Assembly (NCBI RefSeq): GCF_003576375.1
Contig: NZ_QWGE01000003.1
Location: 558,001-622,000, forward strand
DNA length: 64,000 nucleotides
Origin: Pontibacter oryzae
GTDB lineage: Bacteria; Bacteroidota; Bacteroidia; Cytophagales; Hymenobacteraceae
Direction: 5' to 3'
Positions 16,351 through 25,007 of this stretch are shown piece by piece. The stretch's first letter is position 1; the number at the start of each line of letters is the position of its first letter. The translations under genes and the position numbers were made by a program. Below the pieces are notes generated by a model that did no database searches, was not told the DNA's origin, and was given only the letters and a program-made list of their open reading frames with translations.

Positions 16351-16914
16351 TTGGATATTCTGCAAAACCATATTCAGGCACTTGTTTTCTGTGCCCAGTC
16401 GCCAATCAGCATCGAGGAAATCCAGCGCTGCCTTCAGGAGTCGCTAGGCATGGAGGAGATAGCAGTAAGCGATGTGCTGGAGGCCGTTGAGGCTATCAAT
16501 GCGCGGCTGGTAGAGCAAGGGTTTGCCTTCCAGATCTATGCGATCGGGGGCGGATACCAGTTCCTGACCAAGCCTGAGTACCAGGATACGGTAAGCACTT
16601 ATCTGAAACACAAATCAAAGAAAAAACTGTCAGCGTCTGCATTGGAGACGCTGGCAATTATTGCCTACAAGCAGCCCGTTACCCGAAGCCAGATGGAGCA
16701 GATCCGTGGCGTGGGCTGCGACTACGCCGTACATAAACTTCTTGAAAAAGAATTAATTGAAATAAAGGGCAAGGCCGATACCATTGGGCGCCCGGTGCTA
16801 TACGGCACTTCTCAGAAGTTTATGGATTACTTCGGCATCAACCACATCAAAGACCTTCCGCAGCTAAAAGATTTCGTGACCGAGGAAAACACCATCGGCG
16901 AAGCTGCAGACTAG
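16351..16914 (+). CDS. scpB: SMC-Scp complex subunit ScpB
   Basis: This 187-residue protein has tandem winged-helix domains. The conserved LSASALETLAIIAYKQPVTR and IRGVGCDYAVHKLLEKELIE identify ScpB, the kleisin-associated subunit of the SMC condensin that compacts and segregates chromosomes. The start must be TTG 16351, because no in-frame ATG lies before residue 34 and the conserved N-terminus begins here. ScpA and SMC genes are not in the window. Confidence 0.93.
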   Translation: MDILQNHIQALVFCAQSPISIEEIQRCLQESLGMEEIAVSDVLEAVEAINARLVEQGFAFQIYAIGGGYQFLTKPEYQDTVSTYLKHKSKKKLSASALETLAIIAYKQPVTRSQMEQIRGVGCDYAVHKLLEKELIEIKGKADTIGRPVLYGTSQKFMDYFGINHIKDLPQLKDFVTEENTIGEAAD

Positions 16915-17018
16915 CCCCTTGCATACCCTATATCGGGATTGAACTATAGTTTTACCAAATCCATTATAACTGCACAACCAAGGTACAGTAGCGATACTGC
17001 ATCGATAAATACATAGCA

Positions 17019-18452
17019 ATGGCAAAATTTAATGAAAGGCCTGATCGCGCAAACGCGGGAGAAGGCAGAAGAGGCGCTGACAGAGACCGTTCTGACAGGC
17101 CAAACAACGACCGTGAAGGCAAGAAGATCTTTAACAGACGAGATAAACACGACAGGTCTGACGAAAGAGGAGAGGGCCGTGAGCGCCGCCCTTTCAACGA
17201 CAGACAGGATAGACGAGATAGCGACCGCAAACCGTTTAACAACGACCGCCGCGAAGGAGGCGAAAGACGTTCTTTCGGAGGAGACAGAAGAGAGGGCGGC
17301 GAGCGCCGTTCTTTTAACCCTGACAGGCGCGAAGGCGGTGACCGCAGAAGCTACGGCGACAAGCGCGAAGGTGGCGAGCGTCGTTCGTTTGGAGGAGACA
17401 GAAGAGAAGGAGGCGAACGCCGCTCTTTCCAGAATGACCGCCCAAGACGCAATGACGGAGAGCGCCGCAGCTACGGTAACGACCGCCGCGATGACCGCCG
17501 TGGAGGAGATGACAGAGGCAACGACCGTCGTTTCAGCCGTGATGGTAAGCCAGCGTTTGGCGACAAGCGAGGCCCGCGTGACGACAGAGGTGCCGGAAGA
17601 GGCAAGGACTTTAGCCCTAGAGGCCGCTCTAACGATCGTTACCGTGATAACGGTCCGGAGCCTCAAACCCCGGACTATAACCTAAGCCGCTATAAGAACA
17701 ACCCGCGCATCAAGAAAAGCAACCGTGAGGAAGATGAAAACGACGGTACAGTTCGTTTGAACCGCTACATCGCAAATGCTGGTGTATGCTCCCGCCGCGA
17801 GGCCGATGTGCTAATCGAGTCAGGAGAGATAAAAGTAAACGGCGAAGTGGTTACAGAAATGGGCTACAAAGTACAGCCTACTGATAATGTATACTACGGC
17901 AAGAAACTGCTTAGCCGCGAGAAGATGGTATACGTGCTTCTGAACAAGCCAAAGGATTTCCTGACAACCACAGACGATCCGGAAGGGCGTAAAACAGTGA
18001 TGAGCCTGGTAGCAAGTGCTTCAAAGGAGCGCATCTTCCCGGTTGGCCGCCTGGACCGCAACACAACGGGCCTGCTGCTGTTCACCAACGACGGCGAGGT
18101 AGCGCAGAAACTGACGCACCCATCAAACAACATCAAGAAAATCTACCAGGTAGAGCTGGATAAGCCGATTACAAAGGCTGATTTCCAGAAGGTGGCTGAA
18201 GGTGTGGAGTTAGAAGATGGCAAAGCGGAAGTGGATGATGTAGCCTTGCTGGGAGAGTCGAACAAATTCCTGGGGCTGGAGATCCATATTGGCCGTAACC
18301 GTATTGTGCGCCGTATTTTCGAGAGCCTTGGCTACGATGTAGTAACTCTGGATCGTGTTCAGTATGCCGGACTCACCAAGAAAGACGTGCCGCGCGGAGA
18401 GTGGCGCTACCTGACCGAAAAAGAGGTTATCCAGCTGAAATACTTCATGTAA
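17019..18452 (+). CDS. RluB/RsuA-type pseudouridine synthase with repetitive Arg-rich N-terminus
   Basis: The product is 477 residues. Residues 1-230 are low-complexity and strongly basic, with repeated DRREGGERRSFGG-like units of about 12-13 residues. An S4 RNA-binding domain begins near 245 (VRLNRYIANAGVCSRREAD). The RsuA-family catalytic domain follows, with GRLDRNTTGLLLFTNDG and nucleophile Asp near 346. It would convert uridine to pseudouridine in ribosomal RNA. Such tails are common on Bacteroidota RluB-like enzymes and probably bind RNA. The coaX start is four bases downstream. Confidence 0.93.
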   Translation: MAKFNERPDRANAGEGRRGADRDRSDRPNNDREGKKIFNRRDKHDRSDERGEGRERRPFNDRQDRRDSDRKPFNNDRREGGERRSFGGDRREGGERRSFNPDRREGGDRRSYGDKREGGERRSFGGDRREGGERRSFQNDRPRRNDGERRSYGNDRRDDRRGGDDRGNDRRFSRDGKPAFGDKRGPRDDRGAGRGKDFSPRGRSNDRYRDNGPEPQTPDYNLSRYKNNPRIKKSNREEDENDGTVRLNRYIANAGVCSRREADVLIESGEIKVNGEVVTEMGYKVQPTDNVYYGKKLLSREKMVYVLLNKPKDFLTTTDDPEGRKTVMSLVASASKERIFPVGRLDRNTTGLLLFTNDGEVAQKLTHPSNNIKKIYQVELDKPITKADFQKVAEGVELEDGKAEVDDVALLGESNKFLGLEIHIGRNRIVRRIFESLGYDVVTLDRVQYAGLTKKDVPRGEWRYLTEKEVIQLKYFM

Positions 18453-18456
18453 ACAT

Positions 18457-19182
18457 ATGCGCAACGCCGCCATCGACATCGGGAACACAGGCACAAAGTA
18501 TGGCATCTTCGAGGATGATGCCCTGGTAGCGCAAGGTTATTTCGAAGGGCAGGAGAAACTGCCAGCAGGCTTGCTAAACCATACGCTTGATAACGCCATT
18601 GTTGCCTCGGTTGGCGCCGAAGTGCAAAGTATAAGTATAAAGGAGAGGCTGTCTGTGACGGGTAAGCTAGTAGAGCTAACCCCACAGGCAGCCTTACCTG
18701 TTTTAAACCTTTACAAAACGCCCCAAACCCTCGGGGCCGACAGGATTGCCGCAGCGGTAGGGTCAAACTACTTGTTCCCGGGCCGTAACTGCCTGGTGTT
18801 TGATGCCGGCACCTGCATTACCCATGATTTCGTGGATGCACAAGGCCAGTACCATGGCGGCGGCATAGCCCTAGGGCTACACATGAAATTCAGGGCGTTG
18901 CATACTTTTACCCAGCGCCTGCCGTTAGTAGAGCAAATTAATGGAAACTTTCCGCTAACCGGGCAAACCACGCAGGAGTCTATCCAGAGCGGCGTATTGG
19001 CCGGAAGCGTGGCCGAACTCAACGGCCTTATCCAGGCATACACCGAAAAAGCACCTGATTTGGTGGTTATACTTTGCGGGGGCGATGCAGGATTTTTTGA
19101 AAGTAACTTAAAAGGACGCATCTTTGTAATTCCTGAATTGGTCTTAATCGGGCTTCACAGAATATTGACACATAATGTATAA
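18457..19182 (+). CDS. coaX: Type III pantothenate kinase
   Basis: The product is 241 residues with the ASKHA-type phosphate motif DIGNT (7-11), the substrate-loop GADRIAA, and FDAGTCITHD. It phosphorylates pantothenate in the first step of coenzyme A synthesis and is insensitive to CoA feedback. It begins four bases after the pseudouridine synthase stop and overlaps the next gene by eight bases, so these are probably one transcript. panC and panD lie 24 kb away in the same window. Confidence 0.95.
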   Translation: MRNAAIDIGNTGTKYGIFEDDALVAQGYFEGQEKLPAGLLNHTLDNAIVASVGAEVQSISIKERLSVTGKLVELTPQAALPVLNLYKTPQTLGADRIAAAVGSNYLFPGRNCLVFDAGTCITHDFVDAQGQYHGGGIALGLHMKFRALHTFTQRLPLVEQINGNFPLTGQTTQESIQSGVLAGSVAELNGLIQAYTEKAPDLVVILCGGDAGFFESNLKGRIFVIPELVLIGLHRILTHNV

Positions 19183-20473
19183 GACACTCCGAGTACTAAT
19201 AGGCTTTGCCGCCCTTTGTTTGGCACACACCACACAGGCGCAGCTTATTGGCAATACACCCTACTCACGTTATGGAATAGGCGAGATTAACGAGAACTAC
19301 GGAAGCATCCGTGGGGCAGGTATGGCCGGAACGGGTATCAGTGCTGGCAACAGCTATCAGGCAAACACTGCCAACCCAGCGTTGCTATACTATAACAGCA
19401 TTACCAATTTCGATATAAGCGGTGCAGGGCAGATTAAGAACGTGAAAAGCGCCGATGCCTCGCAGTTGGATGGAAACGGAAACCTGTACAATCTCTCGAT
19501 GGTGGTGCCCTTGGCCAAGCGCTGGAGCTCTGCCGTGGGTTTGCGCCCATTCTCAACCATCAACTATGAGATCAATGCAACCTCAGATGTAGAGGGAAAC
19601 CCGCAGGCGTCCATCCAACGCACTTATGCTGGCGAAGGCGGCCTGTCGGAAGCATACTTTGCACACGGCGTTAAGCTGTTCGGTGGCCTTACGGTGGGCG
19701 GTAGTGCCTCTTATGTATTCGGGAATACCTTACTGGAGACATCTGCCAACGTAGTAGATCCGGAGCAGGTGGGCGCAGAGCAGATCCGCGTGGTAAGAAT
19801 CGACCGCACAACCTACAACGATTTCTTTTTTAAGGCAGGCATCAACTATCGCCAAAAGCTAAAAGATAAGCTTTTTGTTAGCGGTGGCGGTACGTATAGC
19901 TTTGCCACCGACTTGGAGGCGGAGCGCGATGTAACCTATGAGCGCCGTGGCCCAGACAGCAACCCTGTGGATTTTCCGGTAGCTGACGAGGATACCATTC
20001 AAGGCTCCATCCATTTACCGGCCAACTGGCGTGCGGGCTTTAGCCTGGACAACGGCAACAACCTGACCATTGCGGCGGACTACACGACATACGAGTGGTC
20101 TAAATACAAAGGCCTGGACGGGAGCAACGATAAATTGAAGGATAGCTATAAAATGGCTGTAGGCGCAGAATACACTCCAAATGCCAACGCCATCGACAGC
20201 TACTTTAAGCGCATAACTTACCGCGGTGGTTTATACTATGCCAATACACAGTTCCAGCTGAATGGCGAAGATATTAAAGACAAAGGCGCGACTGCTGGTT
20301 TCACTTTCCCGATTGGCCGTGGCACTATCTATGATTTATATTTGTTAAACGTGTCGTTAGGCTACGGGCAGCGCGGCACAACAGATAAAGGTCTGATAAA
20401 AGAAGATTACTTCCAGTTTGGCCTAGGCTTCACTGTAAACAGCCGCTGGTTCCTGAAGCGACGCATAGAATAA
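19175..20473 (+). CDS. Outer-membrane beta-barrel protein, FadL/OMPP1-like
   Basis: The 432-residue protein has a signal peptide ending near TQAQ (residue 22). The mature N-terminus GNTPYSRYGIGEINENYG and the following GMAGTGISAGN are typical of a Bacteroidota outer-membrane protein family related to FadL/PorV-like barrels. The remainder alternates polar and hydrophobic residues as in a 14-strand barrel. Its place between coaX and lptC is a conserved Cytophagales arrangement in my recollection. The cargo is unknown. Confidence 0.8.
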   Translation: MYKTLRVLIGFAALCLAHTTQAQLIGNTPYSRYGIGEINENYGSIRGAGMAGTGISAGNSYQANTANPALLYYNSITNFDISGAGQIKNVKSADASQLDGNGNLYNLSMVVPLAKRWSSAVGLRPFSTINYEINATSDVEGNPQASIQRTYAGEGGLSEAYFAHGVKLFGGLTVGGSASYVFGNTLLETSANVVDPEQVGAEQIRVVRIDRTTYNDFFFKAGINYRQKLKDKLFVSGGGTYSFATDLEAERDVTYERRGPDSNPVDFPVADEDTIQGSIHLPANWRAGFSLDNGNNLTIAADYTTYEWSKYKGLDGSNDKLKDSYKMAVGAEYTPNANAIDSYFKRITYRGGLYYANTQFQLNGEDIKDKGATAGFTFPIGRGTIYDLYLLNVSLGYGQRGTTDKGLIKEDYFQFGLGFTVNSRWFLKRRIE

Positions 20474-20495
20474 AGCAAGCGAAGCTATAAAGTAT

Positions 20496-20524
20496 AAAGG
20501 CCGTTTTTGAAGCGGCCTTTTTTA
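20496..20524 (+). terminator. Terminator after the outer-membrane protein gene
   Basis: AAAGGCCG and CGGCCTTT form an eight-base-pair stem around a nine-base loop with a following T-run. It separates coaX and its partner from lptC. Confidence 0.85.
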
Positions 20525-20601
20525 TGATAGGTACCTACTGTTTTGTGCCTAAGTATAAAAAAGCTCAGAAATTGCTAACTTGACAGAAACTGCAGTTTAA
20601 G

Positions 20602-21150
20602 ATGCGCACACAAAAAGGATTACTGGCTGGGCTAATGATGAGTATAGTTGCTCTGGTTAGCTTTGGCTGCGAGAGAGACATAAAAAACCCGGACGAGGAG
20701 GAGAAGTACACAGGGCCAACAATCGAGAACCACGATGTAACCACCCTCTACAGCGACTCGGCAAGGCTTATGATTAAGCTGCAAGCGCCCATCCAGCAGG
20801 AGTTTGAAGGAGGCGAAGGCGTGTTTCCCAAAGGTTTTTACATCGAGTTCTATGATGAGGCCGGCAACCTGGAATCGACCCTGAAAGGAAATTATGGCAA
20901 GCAGGAGCCCAATAAGAACATGTACACGGCCAGAGGCAACGTGGTGGTGCATAACCTGAAGAAGCAGGAAAAGCTGGAGACGGAAGAATTATTCTGGAAC
21001 AGAAACAAGGCGCAGATCTACACCGATAAATTCGTGAAGATCACCACGCCCGAAGAAGTACTGACCGGCACCGGGCTTACGGCAAACCAGGACCTGTCCA
21101 GATACTCTATTAAAAAAGTAACAGGTAAGTTTAATTTTAACGAGCAATGA
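20602..21150 (+). CDS. lptC: LPS export protein LptC
   Basis: This 182-residue protein has an N-terminal hydrophobic segment ending in SFGCE (a possible lipobox), followed by an LptC/OstA-like beta-jellyroll, with ENHDVTTLYSDSARLMIKLQAP and YTARGNVVVHN. It bridges the inner-membrane LptBFG exporter to LptA and moves lipopolysaccharide across the periplasm. Its stop overlaps the start of the following small gene (ATGA), suggesting coupling. lptB lies separately at 29874. Confidence 0.9.
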   Translation: MRTQKGLLAGLMMSIVALVSFGCERDIKNPDEEEKYTGPTIENHDVTTLYSDSARLMIKLQAPIQQEFEGGEGVFPKGFYIEFYDEAGNLESTLKGNYGKQEPNKNMYTARGNVVVHNLKKQEKLETEELFWNRNKAQIYTDKFVKITTPEEVLTGTGLTANQDLSRYSIKKVTGKFNFNEQ

Positions 21151-21323
21151 ACCAACGGCTTGTTTACATGATATTGCTGGCCCTCGCCTTTGTTTCTATG
21201 GTAATAGGCGTGCATCGCAGCATTGTAGAGGATGATATACTCGGTAACTACTGGATCTTTATGGTCGGGTTTGTTTTCTATATGCTGTACCGCTACAGCA
21301 AAAAAAAGGATAGCGCCAAGTAA
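21147..21323 (+). CDS. Small two-helix membrane protein coupled to lptC
   Basis: This 58-residue protein starts at ATG 21147, overlapping the lptC stop by four bases, and ends at TAA 21321-21323. It has two hydrophobic helices (about 5-22 and 34-48) and a basic tail (RYSKKKDSAK), and would sit in the inner membrane. The start/stop overlap and its place between lptC and the CorC-like gene argue that it is real and might act in LPS export or envelope maintenance, though that is inference. Confidence 0.7.
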   Translation: MNQRLVYMILLALAFVSMVIGVHRSIVEDDILGNYWIFMVGFVFYMLYRYSKKKDSAK

Positions 21324-21344
21324 CATCACCGAATATCATAAACC

Positions 21345-22646
21345 ATGATAGACCCCAGTCAGATCATCTTGCTGTTTGCGGCACTGCTTTTCTCCGCCTT
21401 CTTTTCGGGGATTGAGATGGCTTTTATGGCAGCAAACAAAATCCAGATCGAGCTGAGCGAAAAGAACGGCGTGCTGTCGGGCCGTATACTTTGGCACCTG
21501 CTGCAGCGCCCGGCCCGCTTGCTGGGTACCGCTTTAATCGGCAATACGCTGGCGCTGGTGCTGTATGGCTTTGCCATTGCCGGCGTACTCCATCAGCTGC
21601 TCACCCTATACCTGCCTGAACCGCTGCAGTTCAACTTCCTGGTGCTACTATTGCAGGTAGTCGTGGCATCAGTGGTAATGCTGCTGACAGCGGAGTTTCT
21701 GCCGCGTAGCCTTTTCGCCATCAACCCAAACAAAATGCTGCAGGTGCTGGCCGTGCCTATCCTGCTGATGTATTACCTGCTGTGGCCCGTTGTATACCTG
21801 ATTGTGGGTATGAGCAAGTGGATGGCCGAAAAAGTATTTAAGATCGAGTTCTCGGAAGATAAGCCGGTTTTCGGCTTCACAGATCTCAATGCCTTCATCA
21901 AAAACCGCTTGTACCACCCGGAGCAGGAGCACGCCCCGGAGGTAGACCCGCAGATTTTCCATAATGCCCTGGAGTTTAAAACCGTGAAGGTGCGGGAGTG
22001 CATGGTGCCACGCACCGAGATCGAGGCTGTGGATGTACAGGATTCCATCGAGGCCCTGCGCGAAGCCTTCATCAAAACAGGGCACTCCAAAATACTGGTT
22101 TACGAAGACAGCATCGACAACATTATTGGCTATTGCCACCAACTGGCCATGTTCAAGCAGCCACAAAGTATAAACGACATACTTGCCCAAGTAAGTATGG
22201 TACCGGAAAGTATGCTGGCCAGCGAGCTGTTCGTGAAGTTTGTGTCGGAGCACCGCAGTGTGGCCGTGGTCGTGGATGAGTTCGGGGGCACGTCGGGCAT
22301 CGTAACGGTGGAGGACGTGATAGAGGAGATATTTGGGGAGATACAGGACGAGTACGACGTGAGCAATGGCCTGATGGAGCAGGTTATCCCGGACAAGGGG
22401 CTGTACATTCTGAGTGCCCGCCATGAAATAGACTATCTGAACGAAAAGTACGAACTGGACTTACCGGAAGGCGATTATGAAACTCTGGGGGGGCTTATAT
22501 TCTCAGAAATAGGTGAGATTCCTATGCCAGGCGATAAAGTAAAGGTGCCGCCTTTTACAATTACAGTGCTTACCATGGACGAGAACCGCATCAATGCCGT
22601 GAAGCTAGTAAAAAACACAGATTTTCAGGCAGATGCCCAAGGTTAA
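21345..22646 (+). CDS. CNNM/CorC-family transporter with CBS domains
   Basis: This 433-residue protein has an N-terminal CNNM (DUF21) membrane domain of three to four helices (about 5-155), a CBS pair (about 205-330, with MVPRTEIEAVD and FGGTSGIVTVEDVIEEIFGEI) and a C-terminal CorC/HlyC domain (345-430). Family members export magnesium or cobalt ions. In Bacteroidota this family also includes GldE, but nothing here singles out that role. It follows the small lptC-coupled gene after 21 bases. Confidence 0.9.
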   Translation: MIDPSQIILLFAALLFSAFFSGIEMAFMAANKIQIELSEKNGVLSGRILWHLLQRPARLLGTALIGNTLALVLYGFAIAGVLHQLLTLYLPEPLQFNFLVLLLQVVVASVVMLLTAEFLPRSLFAINPNKMLQVLAVPILLMYYLLWPVVYLIVGMSKWMAEKVFKIEFSEDKPVFGFTDLNAFIKNRLYHPEQEHAPEVDPQIFHNALEFKTVKVRECMVPRTEIEAVDVQDSIEALREAFIKTGHSKILVYEDSIDNIIGYCHQLAMFKQPQSINDILAQVSMVPESMLASELFVKFVSEHRSVAVVVDEFGGTSGIVTVEDVIEEIFGEIQDEYDVSNGLMEQVIPDKGLYILSARHEIDYLNEKYELDLPEGDYETLGGLIFSEIGEIPMPGDKVKVPPFTITVLTMDENRINAVKLVKNTDFQADAQG

Positions 22647-22663
22647 ACTAGAAGATAAAAATT

Positions 22664-22693
22664 TTGAATTTTAGCTTGATTAACCTTATTTTG
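22664..22693 (+). promoter_or_regulatory. Promoter of the PpiD-like gene
   Basis: TTTG (22664-22667), an 18-base spacer and TTATTTTG (22686-22693) approximate the Bacteroidota consensus, with one mismatch in the TA of the -7 element. The predicted start is near 22700, about 20 bases before the ATG. Confidence 0.4.
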
Positions 22694-22721
22694 CACAATC
22701 CTTTTATAAGTTAAATAAAGA

Positions 22722-24827
22722 ATGGCATTAATTAACAAGATTAGAGAGAAGTCTGGTTGGGCTGTAGGCGCCATTGCCATAGGGCTTGGTGTTTTTGTAG
22801 TAGGCGGCGACCTGCTAGGGCCAAACTCGAGGCTGCTGGGTAACGATGCAAACATAGTAGGCGAAATAGCCGGCGAAGAAATCGACTATCAGGAGTTCGA
22901 CAATGTACTGCAGCAGGTTAAGGCAGACTATGAGAACCGCGTAGGCCGTGCCGCCAACGAAGGGGAACTGGCAATGCTGCGCGAGCAGGCATGGAACCAG
23001 CTGATCTTTAAAATTGCCCTTCAGAAAGAATACGACCGCCTGGGCCTGGAAGTAACAGACGAAGAACTGGCTGACATGGTGCAGGGCAACAATATACACC
23101 CGGCAGTAATGCAGGCATTCACTAACCCACAAACCGGCGAGTTCGACCGTGCGCAGGTAGTGCAATATCTTCAGAACCTGGACCAAACTGGCACCCGTGA
23201 CATGTGGGTTAACTTTGAGCAAAGCATTGCCTCAGACCGCCTGCAGAGCAAGTATGCCAACCTGCTAAGCAAAACAGTTTACGTAACAGCTGCCGAGGCA
23301 AAAAACTACTACCAGGCTCAGAACACGGCTGCCAGCATGAAAGTGCTGTATGTGCCATACTTTACTGTATCTGACTCAGCGGTAGAAGTTACTGATGCCC
23401 AGCTGAAGGATTACTATGAGCGCAACAAAGAACTCTATAAAGTAGAAGCTGGCCGCACCATTGAGTTTGTAACCATACCAGTTACAGCCTCTAAAGAGGA
23501 CAGCACATACTATAACCAGGAAATCGCTACCATTACACAGCAGTTCGCCAGCGCACCAAACGACTCTGCCTTTGTAAACGCGAACTCCGACCAGCCTTTT
23601 GATGGCACATACCGCATGCCAGGCGAATTGCCAGAGGAACTGCGCAAGCAACTGCCGCTGCAGGAAGGCAAAATCTACGGCCCATATACCAGCAATGGTT
23701 CTGTAGCGCTATTTAAAGTACTTGATGCAAAGGATGCCGAGAAGAGCGCAGCCAAAGCAAGCCATATCCTGATTCGCCCCGAGGGCGATACCCCAGAGGC
23801 AAAAGATGCTGCTAAAACTAAGGCGCAGGATGTTCTGAACCAGATAAAAGGCGGTGCTGACTTTGCACAGATGGCCGTACAGTATGGCACAGACGGTACC
23901 GCATCGCGCGGTGGCGACCTGGGCTGGTTCCCGGAAGGGCAAATGGTTCCTGCTTTCGACAAGGCTATCTTCGGTTTCAGTGGCACAGGCTTACTACCTA
24001 ACTTGATCGAGACGGAATATGGCTACCACATAGTGAAGGTTACAGAGCCTAAAACCAAGAGCTCATACAAAGTAGCCTCATTGGTTCGTGCTATTGAGCC
24101 GAGCGAAACAACCCGTGATGCAGCCTATGCCGTAGCCGATGAACTGGCAGGCACGAGCGGCAGCACAGAGGAGTTCCGTGAGAATATCGCCAAAAACAAA
24201 GCCCTGGTAAAAGAGGAGTCTTCAAACATCGGTAAAAACCAGGTGCTTGTAAACAACCTGTCTAACGCACGCGAGCTGGTTCGCTGGACGTATGCAAAAG
24301 ATACCGAGGTTGGTGATGTATCGCCGGTGTATGAGATCAACGATCAGTTTGTGGTGGCGACCCTTACCGGTAAGCGCGAAAAAGGCTACGCCGAGATCAA
24401 AGACATCAAGGACGAACTTACAGCTGCTGTGCGCAGCGAGGTAAAAGCCGAGCAGATCATTGCGAAACTGAAAGGGCAAAAAGGCTCGCTAGACCAAATC
24501 GCTGCTGCTTATGGCCCGGACGCTATGGTGAAAACCGCTGATAACGTTACGTTCGCATCTGCCGCTATCCCAGGGTTGGGTGTTGAACCGGTTGCCGTTG
24601 GTAAAGCCTTTGGCCTGAAGCCGGGTGCCCGCACTGCGCCGTTCCAGGGCGAAGGCGGCGTGCTGATCGTAGAGTTATCAAACCTGACGCCAGCGCCAGA
24701 GATCAATGACTTCTCTAACGTAAAAGAGCAGCTTCGCCTGACGCGCGCCGGCCGTGCCGAAAGCAACGCCTTCGAAGCGATCAAAGAGAAAGCAGATATC
24801 AAAGATAACCGCGTGAGATTCTTCTAA
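22722..24827 (+). CDS. PpiD-like peptidyl-prolyl isomerase, periplasmic foldase
   Basis: This 701-residue protein has one N-terminal transmembrane helix (about 12-33), a SurA_N-like chaperone region (45-250), and a parvulin domain near 345-445 (KASHILIRPEG, GADFAQMAVQYGTDGTASRGGDLGWF, FDKAIFGF, YGYHIVKV). A second, degenerate parvulin-like region lies in the last 200 residues. It would be anchored in the inner membrane and fold secreted proteins, including outer-membrane barrels. A terminator follows. Confidence 0.92.
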   Translation: MALINKIREKSGWAVGAIAIGLGVFVVGGDLLGPNSRLLGNDANIVGEIAGEEIDYQEFDNVLQQVKADYENRVGRAANEGELAMLREQAWNQLIFKIALQKEYDRLGLEVTDEELADMVQGNNIHPAVMQAFTNPQTGEFDRAQVVQYLQNLDQTGTRDMWVNFEQSIASDRLQSKYANLLSKTVYVTAAEAKNYYQAQNTAASMKVLYVPYFTVSDSAVEVTDAQLKDYYERNKELYKVEAGRTIEFVTIPVTASKEDSTYYNQEIATITQQFASAPNDSAFVNANSDQPFDGTYRMPGELPEELRKQLPLQEGKIYGPYTSNGSVALFKVLDAKDAEKSAAKASHILIRPEGDTPEAKDAAKTKAQDVLNQIKGGADFAQMAVQYGTDGTASRGGDLGWFPEGQMVPAFDKAIFGFSGTGLLPNLIETEYGYHIVKVTEPKTKSSYKVASLVRAIEPSETTRDAAYAVADELAGTSGSTEEFRENIAKNKALVKEESSNIGKNQVLVNNLSNARELVRWTYAKDTEVGDVSPVYEINDQFVVATLTGKREKGYAEIKDIKDELTAAVRSEVKAEQIIAKLKGQKGSLDQIAAAYGPDAMVKTADNVTFASAAIPGLGVEPVAVGKAFGLKPGARTAPFQGEGGVLIVELSNLTPAPEINDFSNVKEQLRLTRAGRAESNAFEAIKEKADIKDNRVRFF

Positions 24828-24849
24828 TCAAACCCGGACAAGTATAACT

Positions 24850-24884
24850 GAAGAGCCACTCCTGCAAAAGAGTGGCTCTTTTCG
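24850..24884 (+). terminator. Terminator of the PpiD-like gene
   Basis: GAAGAGCCACTC and GAGTGGCTCTTT form a long stem around a short CTGCAAAA-type loop, followed by TTTT. It lies 23 bases past the stop. Confidence 0.85.
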
Positions 24885-25007
24885 TTGGCGCCAAGTATAA
24901 ATCCATATGGCGCAGGCAAATCTGCCGATTAAAATCAAACTGATTAAGTATATTGATAGTTAATGAAGTATGGCAGCCATAAAACTCGGCCATAATTTTA
25001 GAGACGT

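Noticed and set aside
16944..17666. Long minus-strand reading frame over the pseudouridine-synthase repeat tail, and a plus-strand one at 17032-17685
   Set aside because: Both are shadows of the GA-rich repeats in the real gene; their products are Ala/Thr/Val-rich with no family features and overlap the S4-containing frame.
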